Assembly (NCBI GenBank): GCA_963971575.1 | Contig: OZ020618.1 | Coordinates: forward strand, 3,722,501 to 3,786,500 | Direction of reading: 5' to 3' | Length of the DNA: 64,000 nt | Source of the DNA: Liopterus haemorrhoidalis | Lineage: Eukaryota; Arthropoda; Insecta; Coleoptera; Dytiscidae | Shown here: positions 54,324 to 64,000 of the stretch, piece after piece | Layout of the letters: every line of letters begins with the position of its first letter | Position numbering within the stretch: the stretch's first letter is position 1 | Notes under the pieces: model-generated | Told to the model about the DNA's origin: nothing | Databases searched by the model: none | The model's input: the letters and a program-made list of their open reading frames with translations, nothing else | Program-made: the position numbers and the translations under genes

Positions 54324-54354
<31 letters not shown>

Positions 54355-54978
54355 CGTCTGTCCGTCCGTCTGTCCGTCCGTCCGTCTGTCTGTCTGTGTA
54401 CACGTGCAGAGCAAATTCGGCTAAAAGGATTTTTATGAAACTGCATATTTAAGCTTTTGACATCAATGGCACGAGTTGATCAACCTTTCGTAAAAAACGG
54501 TTGACTAGAAATGGGAGATTACTCATGTCGATTTTAAGATTTAAAATTGATACTAATAACTTTAATTTGAGACGTTCTTTGATAAAACGTTTTTTTTTTT
54601 TTTTTGTCTTAGCTACGATGGCCATTAACCAGGATACCTTTATTTTTATTATCGATACATTAGAAATTTTATAACAAATACAAACATCCATGCCATCACC
54701 GGGATTCGAACCCGAGCCCCCATGGTTAGCAGTCAAATGAGCTGACCACTACGCCATAGTGACCGGCACGAAAAATTTTGAACAATTTTTGTAAAATTTT
54801 TCGAAATTTTTTTGTAACTTTTCCGTAACTTATATGTAACGTTTCCATGGTCATGATAAATAATATCTCTGTTAGAAAATATTAGGTCAAGTTATTTCTA
54901 CTCTGCTGCTAGAATGTATTTTATACAAGTACTTTATGATGGCGGTCGGTCCTGTGGTGGCCACAGCTGATTTTTTTT
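54207..54978 (+). mobile_element. Family B repeat, copy 3, with SINE inside
   Basis: Left TTTACCGACCGCCAACATAT, (GTCT/GTCC)n at 54316-54398, right GATGGCGGTCGGTCC then CCACAGCTGATTTTTTTT. Split by a SINE at 54606-54775. Full-length boundaries agree with copy 2. Confidence 0.8.
54606..54775 (-). mobile_element. tRNA-derived SINE, copy 5, inside family B
   Basis: Minus-strand head GCCGGTCACTATGGCGTAGT with box A TGGCGTAGTGG, box B GGGTTCGAATCC (54705-54716 reversed), tail 'atcctggttaatggcc...gtagctaag'. More tRNA-like than the other copies. Confidence 0.82.
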
Positions 54979-54986
54979 AACTAGTA

Positions 54987-55404
54987 TAGGGTAACCATTT
55001 TCTTAAGAAGGCAATGCGGGACGGAGCAAAAAAAAGGTCCTCACCTCCCAAATCCAAGTGAAGAACAAAACAAAAAAGGTCCTCACCTCCCAAATCCAAG
55101 TGAAAAGCAAAAAAAAAATGTCCTCATTTCCCAAAATCCAAGTGAAGAGCAAAAAAAAGGTCTTCACCTCCCAAATCCAAGTGAAGAACAAAACAAAAAA
55201 GGTCCTCACCTCCCAAATCCAAGTGAAAAGCAAAAAAAAAAAATTTCCTCATCTCCCAAAATCCAAGTGAAGAGCAAAAAAAAGGTCTTCACCTCCCAAA
55301 TCCAAGTGAAGAAGTGAAGAAGTGAAGAGCAAAAAAAAAGGTCCTCACCTCCCAAATCCAAATGCGGGACAAAATGTTAAAATGCGGGACGAATGGTCAC
55401 CCTA
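54987..55404. mobile_element. hAT-type MITE filled with a minisatellite
   Basis: Ends TAGGGTAACCAT and ATGGTCACCCTA, with the exact 8-bp duplication AACTAGTA (54979-54986 and 55405-55412). 'aatgcgggac' words lie inside each end. The interior is replaced by a minisatellite at 55020-55375. Confidence 0.88.
55020..55375. repeat. Minisatellite, ~38-45 bp unit, about eight copies
   Basis: Unit 'gtcctcacctcccaaatccaagtgaagagcaaaaaaaag' with variable A-run length and occasional cct/ctt changes. Both strands have repeat-encoded ORFs of no meaning. Confidence 0.9.
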
Positions 55405-55470
55405 AACTAGTAAGGCCTGCAATGAGAACTTTGCTTAGGACCCCGATTTTCCTTAGTCCATTATTGCCTC

Positions 55471-55909
55471 AAGAGAAGAGTGCGAGTATTTGTAAATCGA
55501 TGTCTTCGAAGAATTCTTCGCATTTATTGGCCACGTAGAATATCAAACGTAGAATTGGGGGAAAGAACTGGTCAAATGGACATTAATTTGCAAATAAAAA
55601 GAAGAAAGTATGGTTGGTTAGGGCACACTCTTCGAAGGGCTCCTAGCGAAGTGTGTCGATATGCACTAGCATACAACCCTCAGGGCAGTAGGCGTAGAGG
55701 GCGACCCAAGAACACCTGGCGTCGCTCAACCCTGCTAGAAATAAATGCATGGAGCTCTCAAAACCAAGACAAAAGACTTTATAACAACATCACCGACTTG
55801 AAGCCTATGGCAGATAGAGGAGTTAGATGGAGAAATTTTATTTACAGCCTATGCTCTTTTTAGAGGCAGTCCAAAATCACCCGATGATGGACAAGGCTTG
55901 ATGATGATG
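55471..55909 (+). mobile_element. 5'-truncated LINE with 11-bp target duplication
   Basis: Flanked by ATTATTGCCTC (55460-55470 and 55910-55920). Codes for the LINE tail MRVFVNRCLRRILRIYWPRR, IKRRKYGWLGHTLRR, YNPQGSRRRGRPKNTWRRS, RGVRWRNFIYSLCSF, then the 3' end 'gatggacaaggcttgatgatgatga', a short TGA-repeat tail typical of RTE-like LINEs. The whole visible frame is open, so the insertion is young. Confidence 0.92.
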
Positions 55910-55920
55910 ATTATTGCCTC

Positions 55921-57759
55921 TCCCACAAAACCCAAAAATCTGTAAAAAATCACCCTTCACATCAATTTTTTTAAAACTTCCATTCCCTGGCAGTTTTTGT
56001 GTTAAATGTCTATTAATAACTATAGTCAATAATTGTTGAACGATAACCAGTTTTGTGATAGAATCTGATTGGATGCTTATGCGTTCCAAGCGTGTTAATC
56101 CCAACAGATTCATAGTGGCCAGAGATAATGAATTTAATAGGTGTTCGATAGACAATCCAATTTTCATATCAATACATTTAACATACGAATTACGGGAGAT
56201 TATTAAAAATGAATAAAAACACAATAAAAACACCATTAACTAATGAAATAATTTGGTGCAAATAAATTATCGTTGCAGAAAGACTCCAGACAAAAGAAAC
56301 TGGTTTTTCATTGTCTAGTAAGTCTAGAAACTGGTGTGGTTAACCGTTTTATGTTAGTTCTTCAAATTTTAACTATCAAGAAACTTATACTAGCTCATAT
56401 TTACATTCCCAGGCTATATTATTTCACTTAATTTTCTTGAGAATCATTGCACGAATTTTATAAATCGGCTTATAATCGATTGAATTATGTTAAGAAATTG
56501 TTCTATAGAAGTATTATTAATTTGTTTATGGCCCATTTTTTCTAACAGTAATAATGGTAATTGGATATAACTGCTATAAAAAAATTGTGGGAGCTAATTA
56601 TGTGAAGTAGTAAATGAACTGATTACCGCGAAAACTCAGTTGATTGATAAAATTTATGGCTGGAAACCTTACCCACATATGCAGAAGTCAGTAAAAAAAT
56701 GCATTGAAATATAAGGTACACAAAAATGTGGATAATTTTTGACGGCTTAAATAATTTACAAATTAAATAAATATATTATGTATTATGTATAAATATGCTG
56801 TTTTATTCACAAATGTTCAAAGATATTAAGTGATCCCTTTTAGGCATTAGTACCTTTTACCGACTGTCACATATAAAGAAGAAGTATTGTAATCACACCA
56901 ATTTTCACAGATAAGTAAGAACTAGAATTTTTTTAACACGAATCAACTGTTTTTAGCTTGATGTCGGTCTGTCGATCCGTCAGTTTGTTTGTCGGTCTGT
57001 TGGTCTGTCTTTAGACACGTGTGAAGCAAATTTGGTTGAACGGATTTTTTCGAAAGTTCATATTTAAACCTCGGACGTGAATATCTCAATATGATGAACT
57101 TTTGGTAGACACGTTCAGCAGAATGAATAGTTTACTCAGGGCCAGTTTTACCATTAAGCAAATTTAGGTGATCACCTACGGGCGCCACAGAATTGGGACG
57201 CCAACCCCAATTCTGAAATTCGAAATAATTTACAAAAATTTCATCAAATTAAAGTTTCCAACGATTTATTCATTTGCTTCGTATCTAAATCTTCATTACA
57301 TTAATAAGAAATATATTGATAAATAAATAATAAATATTGTGCAGACAGCTCGGGGGTCGACTCAGCATCAAGTATTTAATACTTATAAATGAGTACCTGT
57401 TCATTCAGTGATAATAGGACCGGTCGAAACGTCACACTGACCACGTGGCTTTCATATCTATGACCGGCGGTCTAGAAACGGAGAACTTACCTTCTCTGCC
57501 CCTTATACGCCAATCTAGGCGTTGGAAACCTATTATTTGTTTATATTGATAAATGGCTTATTTTTTTCAATTTTATTTCTCAGTATTAACAATGTGTTAT
57601 TTGATTTATTAGTATTTCACCATTAAAAATGATTTATTCTTGTTTGATACTTTTAAAATAAAAAACTAAACTAATTCAAACAATAGGTTGAATGATGGCG
57701 TATAACATTAGATGTTCTTCTTATAGGCTTCTTACACACATGAGCTCGATTTTCAGCTA
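55921..57759. other. Spacer with decayed repeats
   Basis: 55935-55970 retains a worn family A left end; 56860-57130 resembles family B in part ('tattgtaatcacaccaatttt', 'agcttgatgtcggtctgtcg'). At 57143-57190 'ggccagttttaccattaagcaaatttaggtgatcacctacgggcgcc' looks like a hAT end. No gene. Confidence 0.45.
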
Positions 57760-58672
57760 TTACAATTTTTTATTATATTTTTAATTTCAAAAGAAGATAT
57801 ATACTCCTTTAGCCATAAATATAAAAAATCCATACATTAGCGATTTAGCTATAAATTAAAAAAAATATTTTGTCAAAAACACAACAACTGCAATATTTTC
57901 CAAAAACACAATCTGATTAAAAATTCCTATCGTACGTTTCCGTCACAAATCAATCATATAATTTCTACATAACCTATATTTTTTCAAATTTTTTAGATTA
58001 ACCCCTGAAGGTAAAAGGGTGAGGGAATTTTGTAGTACATTATTAGTCAAAAATGTACAATCGTGCTAAAAGAAAAATTTAAAAAAATTACTTTTCGTTC
58101 CTTAATCTGTGCCTTAAGAGCTTTCTTTTGATACCACACAATAGATTTCAAATTCATTATTTTTTTTTAACGACACAAAAAAATCTATATTTTTCGAAAA
58201 ACTAATCTAATCAAAAATTTCTGTTGAACTATTCCAGTTTCCTTCAATGTCCATTAAGGAGATTTTTTTCAGATTTTTAGATCAACCCCTCTGGAATATA
58301 GGTTTGAGGACAAAAGTTTTTTGACATTTGTAAAAATTCCATAAAAAAATTATTTTTCCAAATTCAAAATTTGCTTACCTATCGACTCATTAGGAGGTTT
58401 TATTTGATCCACTCATAATTTAAAAAAATATATATATTTATTTTTTCATTTATTACATATTTGTTTATATTTATCTGGGGATGTGTTTTTTTTAACTCAG
58501 TATTTTTCCTATTGTGGGTCAAAAAGTTGTATGTTTCAAATTGTTGCAAATTTCAACTTTCTATGTTAACTATGGCTACAATTTTTACCATACAGACAGA
58601 CACACAGACAAACACATGAGTGGCGTTATAAAATTTTTTTGGTGATCATACCCACAAAACCCTAAAAATTAC
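57760..58672 (+). mobile_element. Family A-related repeat, old copy
   Basis: Carries 'caaaaattcctatcgtacgtttcc', 'tattttcctattgtgggtcaaaaagttg', 'cagacagacacacagaca' and the right end GATCATACCCACAAAACCCT. Internal duplication of the middle part is likely because the 'aaaattcc/tttctgttgaactattcc' block appears twice (57920, 58215). Confidence 0.6.
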
Positions 58673-59170
58673 TCAGAAAATACATTTACATATGATAAGT
58701 CTATTTATCACTATATCTCGCTGAACCGCGGGTTCTAGGTAAACTCAGTTTAGAAACTCAGAACTAATAATATATCTAAGGACTGTAATTGAATCTATTT
58801 CCGTGAAGCCGATAATCAGATTTCCTTATCAATATTAAAATTAATAATTTGACAATGCAGTGTTTTGTTTTACAACAATGCAGTGGCATCATTAACTTTC
58901 TCTTTGTCAGGGTGAAATTAATGATGTCTCGGTGGTTGTAGAGAGGGTAAAACACCCCGCTGGCGCTCGGGGCATCGCGGGCAACAGGCTAATTGTTCAC
59001 CGCATAATGACCGCGACTCGCACAGTAGCGGGGATATCAAATCTCTTTGTAATGGTCCTTTTGAAGGGGGCAATTTATAGTTACATTTGTGCAAGTATGC
59101 CACCGAGATATATTTTAGTCGAAACGCTCGTCAATTCACTCCTAAGAAGCAAACATTTTGGAAAAACATA
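58673..59170. other. Spacer with an isolated GC-rich island
   Basis: 58930-59050 is far less AT-rich than its flanks ('aacaccccgctggcgctcgggg', 'catcgcgggcaacagg'). Frames are open on both strands (about 60-86 aa) but show no motif. Origin unknown. Confidence 0.35.
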
Positions 59171-60340
59171 TAGTCGGATTGCTGATAGGTGACTGTTACA
59201 TGTATGTATCAAGTAGTGCATTCATATAATAATCTAGTTACCATTTTTCAGCGATTTTAAAAATGTTTTTAGTTATTTGTCTTAGCTGTCAGTGTCTGTT
59301 AATAATATTAATTAATAGAGCTTGCGGCCAATTATTAAATTCACATAACTTTAAATCTGCTGGAATATTTTAATTTAAGAGGACAATGGACCACTTATTT
59401 TTCTATCTTGTGTCCATCAAAGACTAGCAGCTGCCTTAAAGATTTCGGAATCAACAATTCTTAGAATTATAAAATGTAATAAATCTGAACTTCTCACTAA
59501 CAAAATCACGAGAAAACGAAGGAAATTAAAATCTGAACCAGTTTATTTTATTGATACATTGGCACAAACGTCATGAAGTACTAAGATTACCTCCTTATCA
59601 CTGCCAATTTAACCCCATTGAACTAATTTGGGGTATAACAAAAAATTATTATGATAGACATATTGGTTAAAACGGATATAGTGATAACGAAGTTTTTAAA
59701 AAGGGGCAAGTAGCCTGTGATCAAATTAGTTGTGAAACTTGGGCAAAATCTGTTAAAAAAAAATCGAAAATTCAATAAATGAATGGTGCGAAAGGGAAAG
59801 GATTGTTGATGATATTAATCCAATAATAATAAATACAAGAAATGACAGCGATAGTTCAGATGACAACGATATGTATTACAGTGACTAATTTTAAAAAAAT
59901 TAAAATAAACATTTAAATACAACTTGTAGCAATATATTATATGAATAAAAATATTTTTACTTAATATTTTATTACTTTGTACTTAGGGGAAACATAAAAA
60001 TTTAATTTAATTAAACAACAAATTATAATCCAAAATTTACGTATGAGTATAAGTTTTTCCATATTTATAATTATTATCTTAAAATTAATAATTATGTTTG
60101 TTTGAGTACTGCTGTGAATTTATTTTCGCGCTCTAATTAGTAAAGATATCTACGAATCATGCAGATTCTTTCTAATGTTTTGTTTTTTATTAAAATAATT
60201 TGGAAGGTTAGTTGTCAACTTGGGTCACTATACGTTACTATGGGTATGCAAATAATTATAATGATATAGACAGAGAAAGCATATAGTATTGTATATCGAT
60301 ACTTGTAGCAACGAACAATCACCTATCAGCAATTCGACTA
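59171..60340 (+). mobile_element. IS630/Tc1-like deletion derivative with 25-bp inverted ends
   Basis: Left TAGTCGGATTGCTGATAGGT, right ACCTATCAGCAATTCGACTA (one mismatch), 1,170 bp. It encloses the transposase remains at 59380-59895, which share orientation with the element. Confidence 0.8.
59380..59895 (+). pseudogene. IS630/Tc1-like transposase relic
   Basis: Pieces: an HTH-like bit AAALKISESTILRIIK, then KITRKRRKLKSEPVYFIDT, and after a deletion HEVLRLPPYHCQFNPIELIW with ITKNYYDRHIG. CETWAKSVKK follows, and an acidic tail (DSDSSDDND-type, 59845-59890) on a shifted frame. 'VLRLPPYHCQYNPIELIW' is the last catalytic block of an IS630-like transposase (Glu in PIELIW is kept). The two earlier acidic residues are deleted and stops are present. 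Confidence 0.8.
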
Positions 60341-61981
60341 TTGGTGACTCAAATTAACGCGTATCCCTCTAGCGGCAAAAAAGCGAACACTTCGAAAAAG
60401 GTTACTGTCATTGTTTACGTATAATTCACCATGTGTTTTATTGTTTCTGTCCATTCTCACTCCAGTTTTACAGCGAATAAAGTGATAAATTTAAGAAAAA
60501 AAGATTAAATACTCCTTGTTGTGTATATGGTAGTCAATCACAGGAAGAACATCTTCGAATATTAGATTGAAAGATTATCAGTGATTCTAAAATTTTGTTT
60601 CTATTGAAGGAAATTTATACTGTTCAGATGATTTTAAACAAGTTTTTAACGTTGAATTTTTCATTTTCCCCGTCTCAAATGTGCAAGAAAATCGTTTAAT
60701 GTTGTGTAAATTATTGTTAATATAATTAAAACCCCTTGTTATTTCATGGGAGTGTTCCATAACTGTGTTAGTTTGCAAATATTTGACAGTTTTCTTGTGT
60801 AGAATAAATTACAAGTTCTCTTTCTATAAAATTTCTTGAGATATGTGTAGATATTAAGTATTCAAATAAATGTTTTAAGTTCAAAGTATAACATTTTATT
60901 TTCTCTGTGAGTATAAGCCGGCACCAACATACAATATATAACCTCTGAAAATATTCATTTACAAGCAGCAAATTTTATCATAAAATGGATTCACATATAT
61001 TTATACACTTTTTTAATACTCGGTTATAATTTAAATATACTGTATACAGCAAGAAAACGTAAATTAGACCAAAAATTTATTATAAACCAATACTGTTTAC
61101 ATACGTTGACAGATGACTATCCTTTTTCGTGTCAAAAGTTCACAAGGCGATAGTGGCGCCGTTTCGGTAATTATAGTCGCGAATAATTACTAAATTATAG
61201 ACTATAATTCGACTAAACTCAATTCCATAATTTTTTACTTGCTTTGTGCTCGATTCTTTGTTACTACAGATATAACTGTCAAAATATCCACCGGTGAGCA
61301 ACTAACCGTACATGAAATCCGGATAATAAAATGGCGACCGGTGAGTAAGTACGGTAACTCACCGGTAGATCAACGTATGCTTACAGGAAAAACTTTACTA
61401 ATCGGTAACTCCTGCTATGCGAACGTTGTCATATGTAATTTTTTATAATTTTGGTTTTTTAATTGTACGACTGTGTCCTCACGCTGAAAGTACAGGTATG
61501 TGCATAGTCCTCATCACGTCCTTTGCGTTATGATAATTATCTCCACTGAGACATATCTGTAAAACGTGCTCTAAACTTGGAATGCCTTTGTTCTTACCAC
61601 CATCTCACCTTCTCCCTCCTGGATGACATGAAAACTGTGTTAATAATTGCGGAAACGCCAATTACACATACAGAGAGGTAATCCTGGTGTTAGTCTTTGA
61701 AACAACCACCAAGAGGACACTTGTGAATAAAATAAAAAGACAAATTCACATAGAAATATGGACAAAACCACCCTGAACTTCTAGGAAGGTTAAAAATTTA
61801 CTTGCATTTTATTTTTTTAAATGTAATTAGGCTGTGATCGTAACTGTTTGTTTTATTAAAAAAATATTATTGTTTTGTTTTCATAATTTTAATTTTTATA
61901 CTATGTTTTTTATGAGAATGACATTTTTTTGTACTACATACTCTACTTATATACGTCCGCTTCATGTTATTGATTGAGTAA
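60341..61981. other. Spacer, possible decayed element
   Basis: 60385-60430 and 61095-61165 look weakly inverted ('gttactgtcattgtttacg' versus 'ctgtttacatacgttgacag', then 'cctttttcg'), about 0.8 kb apart. A + frame near 60510 reads TPCCVYGSQSQEEHL, faintly like a THAP start, and minus-strand frames at 60587-60971 have no motif. Not strong enough to name. Confidence 0.35.
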
Positions 61982-63620
61982 GGGCCGATCTTTCCACCTT
62001 CTGATAAACTTCTGGGTAACTATCTGATAGATAAAGTTATCTGATACTTTATCTGTTGGATAAATGTCATCCCGTCTTTCAATTCAAATTTATCCGTCAG
62101 ATACAGTCTGTTCCAAACGGTTAAGCGGAACTAAATGGGAATTTAGTTCTTTTAGGTTGTCACGAGAAGGGACCTTGCTTGGGATATTTCATTTATCACG
62201 TTGGGATGTCAAAATTTAAAATTCCAACAATGAAACCATGGAAACGATATGTCATATGTCAAATTAAATATTTTTTTTAGATATTTTAATGACAAAAAAA
62301 ATAAATAAATGGGAAATTTGTATTAAGAATGACACAAAAAATCCAAATATAAAGAAAATGACATTTTAAAATGATATTAACCTTAACCAAAAAATGTTTA
62401 TTGTAAGTTTGATTTACAAAGCTTAAACAAAACGGCCGAAAGGCACGATTTAAACGATGAAAGTAACTAGATTGCAAAATCTAGTTCCGCTTAAGCGTTT
62501 GGAACAGACTGTAGCTATCTGATGGATAATGAGACTGACATATTGAATCCTCAGATTGGTAACACTGAATGTGCAACTGAAATAGGCGTTGAGAAAGATT
62601 TTTTTTTTTTTGTTTCTCTATGGAAATAAATAAATAAATTGGTAAACTGACAGCTGTCGAGCCGTTTTTTTGGTTATTGTCATTAACAAAATTAAATTTA
62701 TGTATGCGTTATACAAGATTTTAGCAATTATTAATGTCGTAAACATGTAATAAAATTGGAGGAGTGAAAAATAGATAGTAGATATTAATAATAATTGTTC
62801 TACGTTTATATAATTTTTTAATTTTATTATGATTGATGTAAATACAAAATAAGTTATAATAAATTTGAAAATAAGAAATTAAATCACGGAGTATTCTTTC
62901 ATTTTCATTTTATCTGAGTAATCAGTTTCTTCAGGTACGTCATCGATACAGTACTGATCTTTTGTGGGTGGTTCTTCATATCCACTCTTGTAACGTTAAA
63001 GTTGCGTAATACTGCAGTTGCTACTATACCAATTATAATCTTATTGCTCAAATTCGAAGCGAATATTAGAATTATTAAACATTGTATTGTAAGGCGATCC
63101 TTCTCGACACCGTTTACTTCAGCCTTTTTTCACAGAAGAAAGCAGTTTCACTAACATTTCATCCCAGGCTGCAACCACTCGTGGATAGCGGGCAATTTCG
63201 TAAAATACTCGTTGAAATTTGTGTATTTAATTTTCCGTACAAGGCATACAAATTAAATCAGACATAAGTTGGATATTGCACGAGATACTTTTTTCATATT
63301 TTTTCTCACCGTGGACTGGTGCACTGTTATTTTGGAGTTAAGGCATTATTTCTACAAATGATAAAATTCAAACAAATTATATTTTTTCAAGTCCATTTTG
63401 CAATTTATTGTTCCAAGAAATCATTTAATTTCTAACTTTTTGGCAGTGACAGCACTTATTTGTTACTTATTCGCTACTTTGACTACCGAATAACTTATGT
63501 GCCAGATAGCATAGTTTATTCGTAGGAATAACTTTATCTGAAGGTGGAAAGACGCTTTATTGTTTTTATCCGTCAGGTAACGTTACCAGCTACTTTATCT
63601 GAAGGTGGAAAGACCGGCCC
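61982..63620 (-). mobile_element. PIF/Harbinger-like element, TAA-flanked
   Basis: 1,639 bp between TAA trinucleotides (61979-61981, 63621-63623); ends GGGCCGATCTTTCCACCTTC and GAAGGTGGAAAGACCGGCCC. The ATCTGAAGGTGGAAAGAC word is repeated just inside the right end (63535). TWA targets and GGGCC ends are typical of PIF/Harbinger. On the minus strand 63070-62930 reads SNLSNKIIIGIVATAVLRNF, matching the 'ATAVLHNI' C-terminal block of Harbinger transposase, followed by an acidic tail. The rest is decayed. A TA-flanked MITE sits inside. Confidence 0.8.
62104..62511 (+). mobile_element. TA-flanked MITE (CAGTCTGTTCC family), copy 3, nested
   Basis: 408 bp, ends CAGTCTGTTCCAAACGGTTA and GCGTTTGGAACAGACTG, TA on both sides, nearly identical to copy 2. 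It interrupts the PIF/Harbinger-like element, so it arrived later. Confidence 0.92.
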
Positions 63621-63623
63621 TAA

Positions 63624-64000
63624 GTTTATCTCCATCATTTTTTTTTTATTTTGTATCTTTATTCATACATTGCATTATAATTGTGATGTAATACTTATCT
63701 TTTGTATATTGTTTTGTTTTTTAAAGGTACTGATGAAGGTATTAAAGTGTACCGAAACCGGTTTATGCAATTGATGAATTGAATTTTGAAAATTCGCTCA
63801 TTCCGTAATTAAAGAGGTTTACGTGTAATTATTTAATTTATTTTAAATGAATGTGTAAAAGTGACTGAGCTTCATCAGAGACTTCAAAAACAGTTTGAAG
63901 AATAGTGTTTATCTCTCAAAACAGTCTTTGTTTGGTGCAAATTCTTCCAAAATTGTAATCCCATGTATTTCTCAAAAGCGTTTGCTATTTAATAAAATGT
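63624..64000. other. Window-end spacer
   Basis: The sequence 'ggtactgatgaaggtattaaagtgtaccgaaaccgg' near 63726-63762 is a short imperfect hairpin. No gene supported. Confidence 0.4.

Noticed and set aside
55020..55375. CRISPR-like array or repeat-peptide gene
   Set aside because: The units are contiguous with no unique spacers, vary in A-run length, and lie inside a hAT-type MITE in a eukaryotic intron.
26695..64000. Further BCL11 exons with the C-terminal zinc-finger triplets
   Set aside because: No frame in the remainder shows the CEFCGK-type or CELCNY-type fingers, so they must lie beyond the window.

Overview
The window reads as AT-rich nuclear DNA of an insect, probably a beetle or another arthropod with a large repeat-filled genome. 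The order is inferred from the style of the repeats and is not proven. Three + strand exons with clean GT-AG borders (20644-20801, 24958-25098, 26474-26694) join in frame into the N-terminal half of a BCL11-type zinc-finger transcription factor, the family of Drosophila CG9650 and vertebrate BCL11A/B. No other exon of this gene is visible, so bases 1-20643 and 26695-64000 look like parts of its giant introns or flanks. They are packed with mobile elements, most of them dead and many nested.

Region by region. 1-1918: a Helitron-like/DINE-like repeat ('family A', minus) split by a complete canonical Helitron (523-1579), then a 172-bp tandem repeat. 3.3-4.6 kb: LINE reverse-transcriptase relic interrupted by a GC-rich MITE. 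5.3-9.6 kb: hAT MITE, mariner fragment, a long-TIR element carrying a 147-aa ORF, and a DD41D Tc1/mariner deletion derivative nested in a 'family B' repeat. 10.0-12.1 kb: family A copy holding a LINE with exact target duplications. 13.1-17.6 kb: TTAA-flanked MITE, a second DD41D element and two LINE relics. 17.6-26.7 kb: family A copies, SINEs, MITEs and the three exons. 26.9-28.3 kb: a mariner relic with an internal duplication and a hAT MITE inside it. 29.1-35.3 kb: a TA-flanked MITE, an intact intronless 519-aa ORF of unknown family, a hAT relic and a mariner relic. 37-46 kb: SINE, family B, scrambled LINE plus plant-type mariner (DD39D-like) fragments and more mariners. 47-55.9 kb: a 956-bp TIR element, LINE ends, more family A/B copies, and a hAT-type MITE stuffed with a minisatellite. 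57-64 kb: family A relic, an IS630/Tc1-like deletion derivative and a TAA-flanked PIF/Harbinger-like element.

Only two protein-coding units look capable of function: the BCL11 exons, which have conserved Cys/His ligands and matching splice phases, and the 519-aa ORF, whose reading frame is intact but whose family I do not recognise. Almost everything else is explained by layers of transposition, several datable relative to each other by nesting and target-site duplications. All motif and family calls come from reading the sequence by eye; no database search was run.
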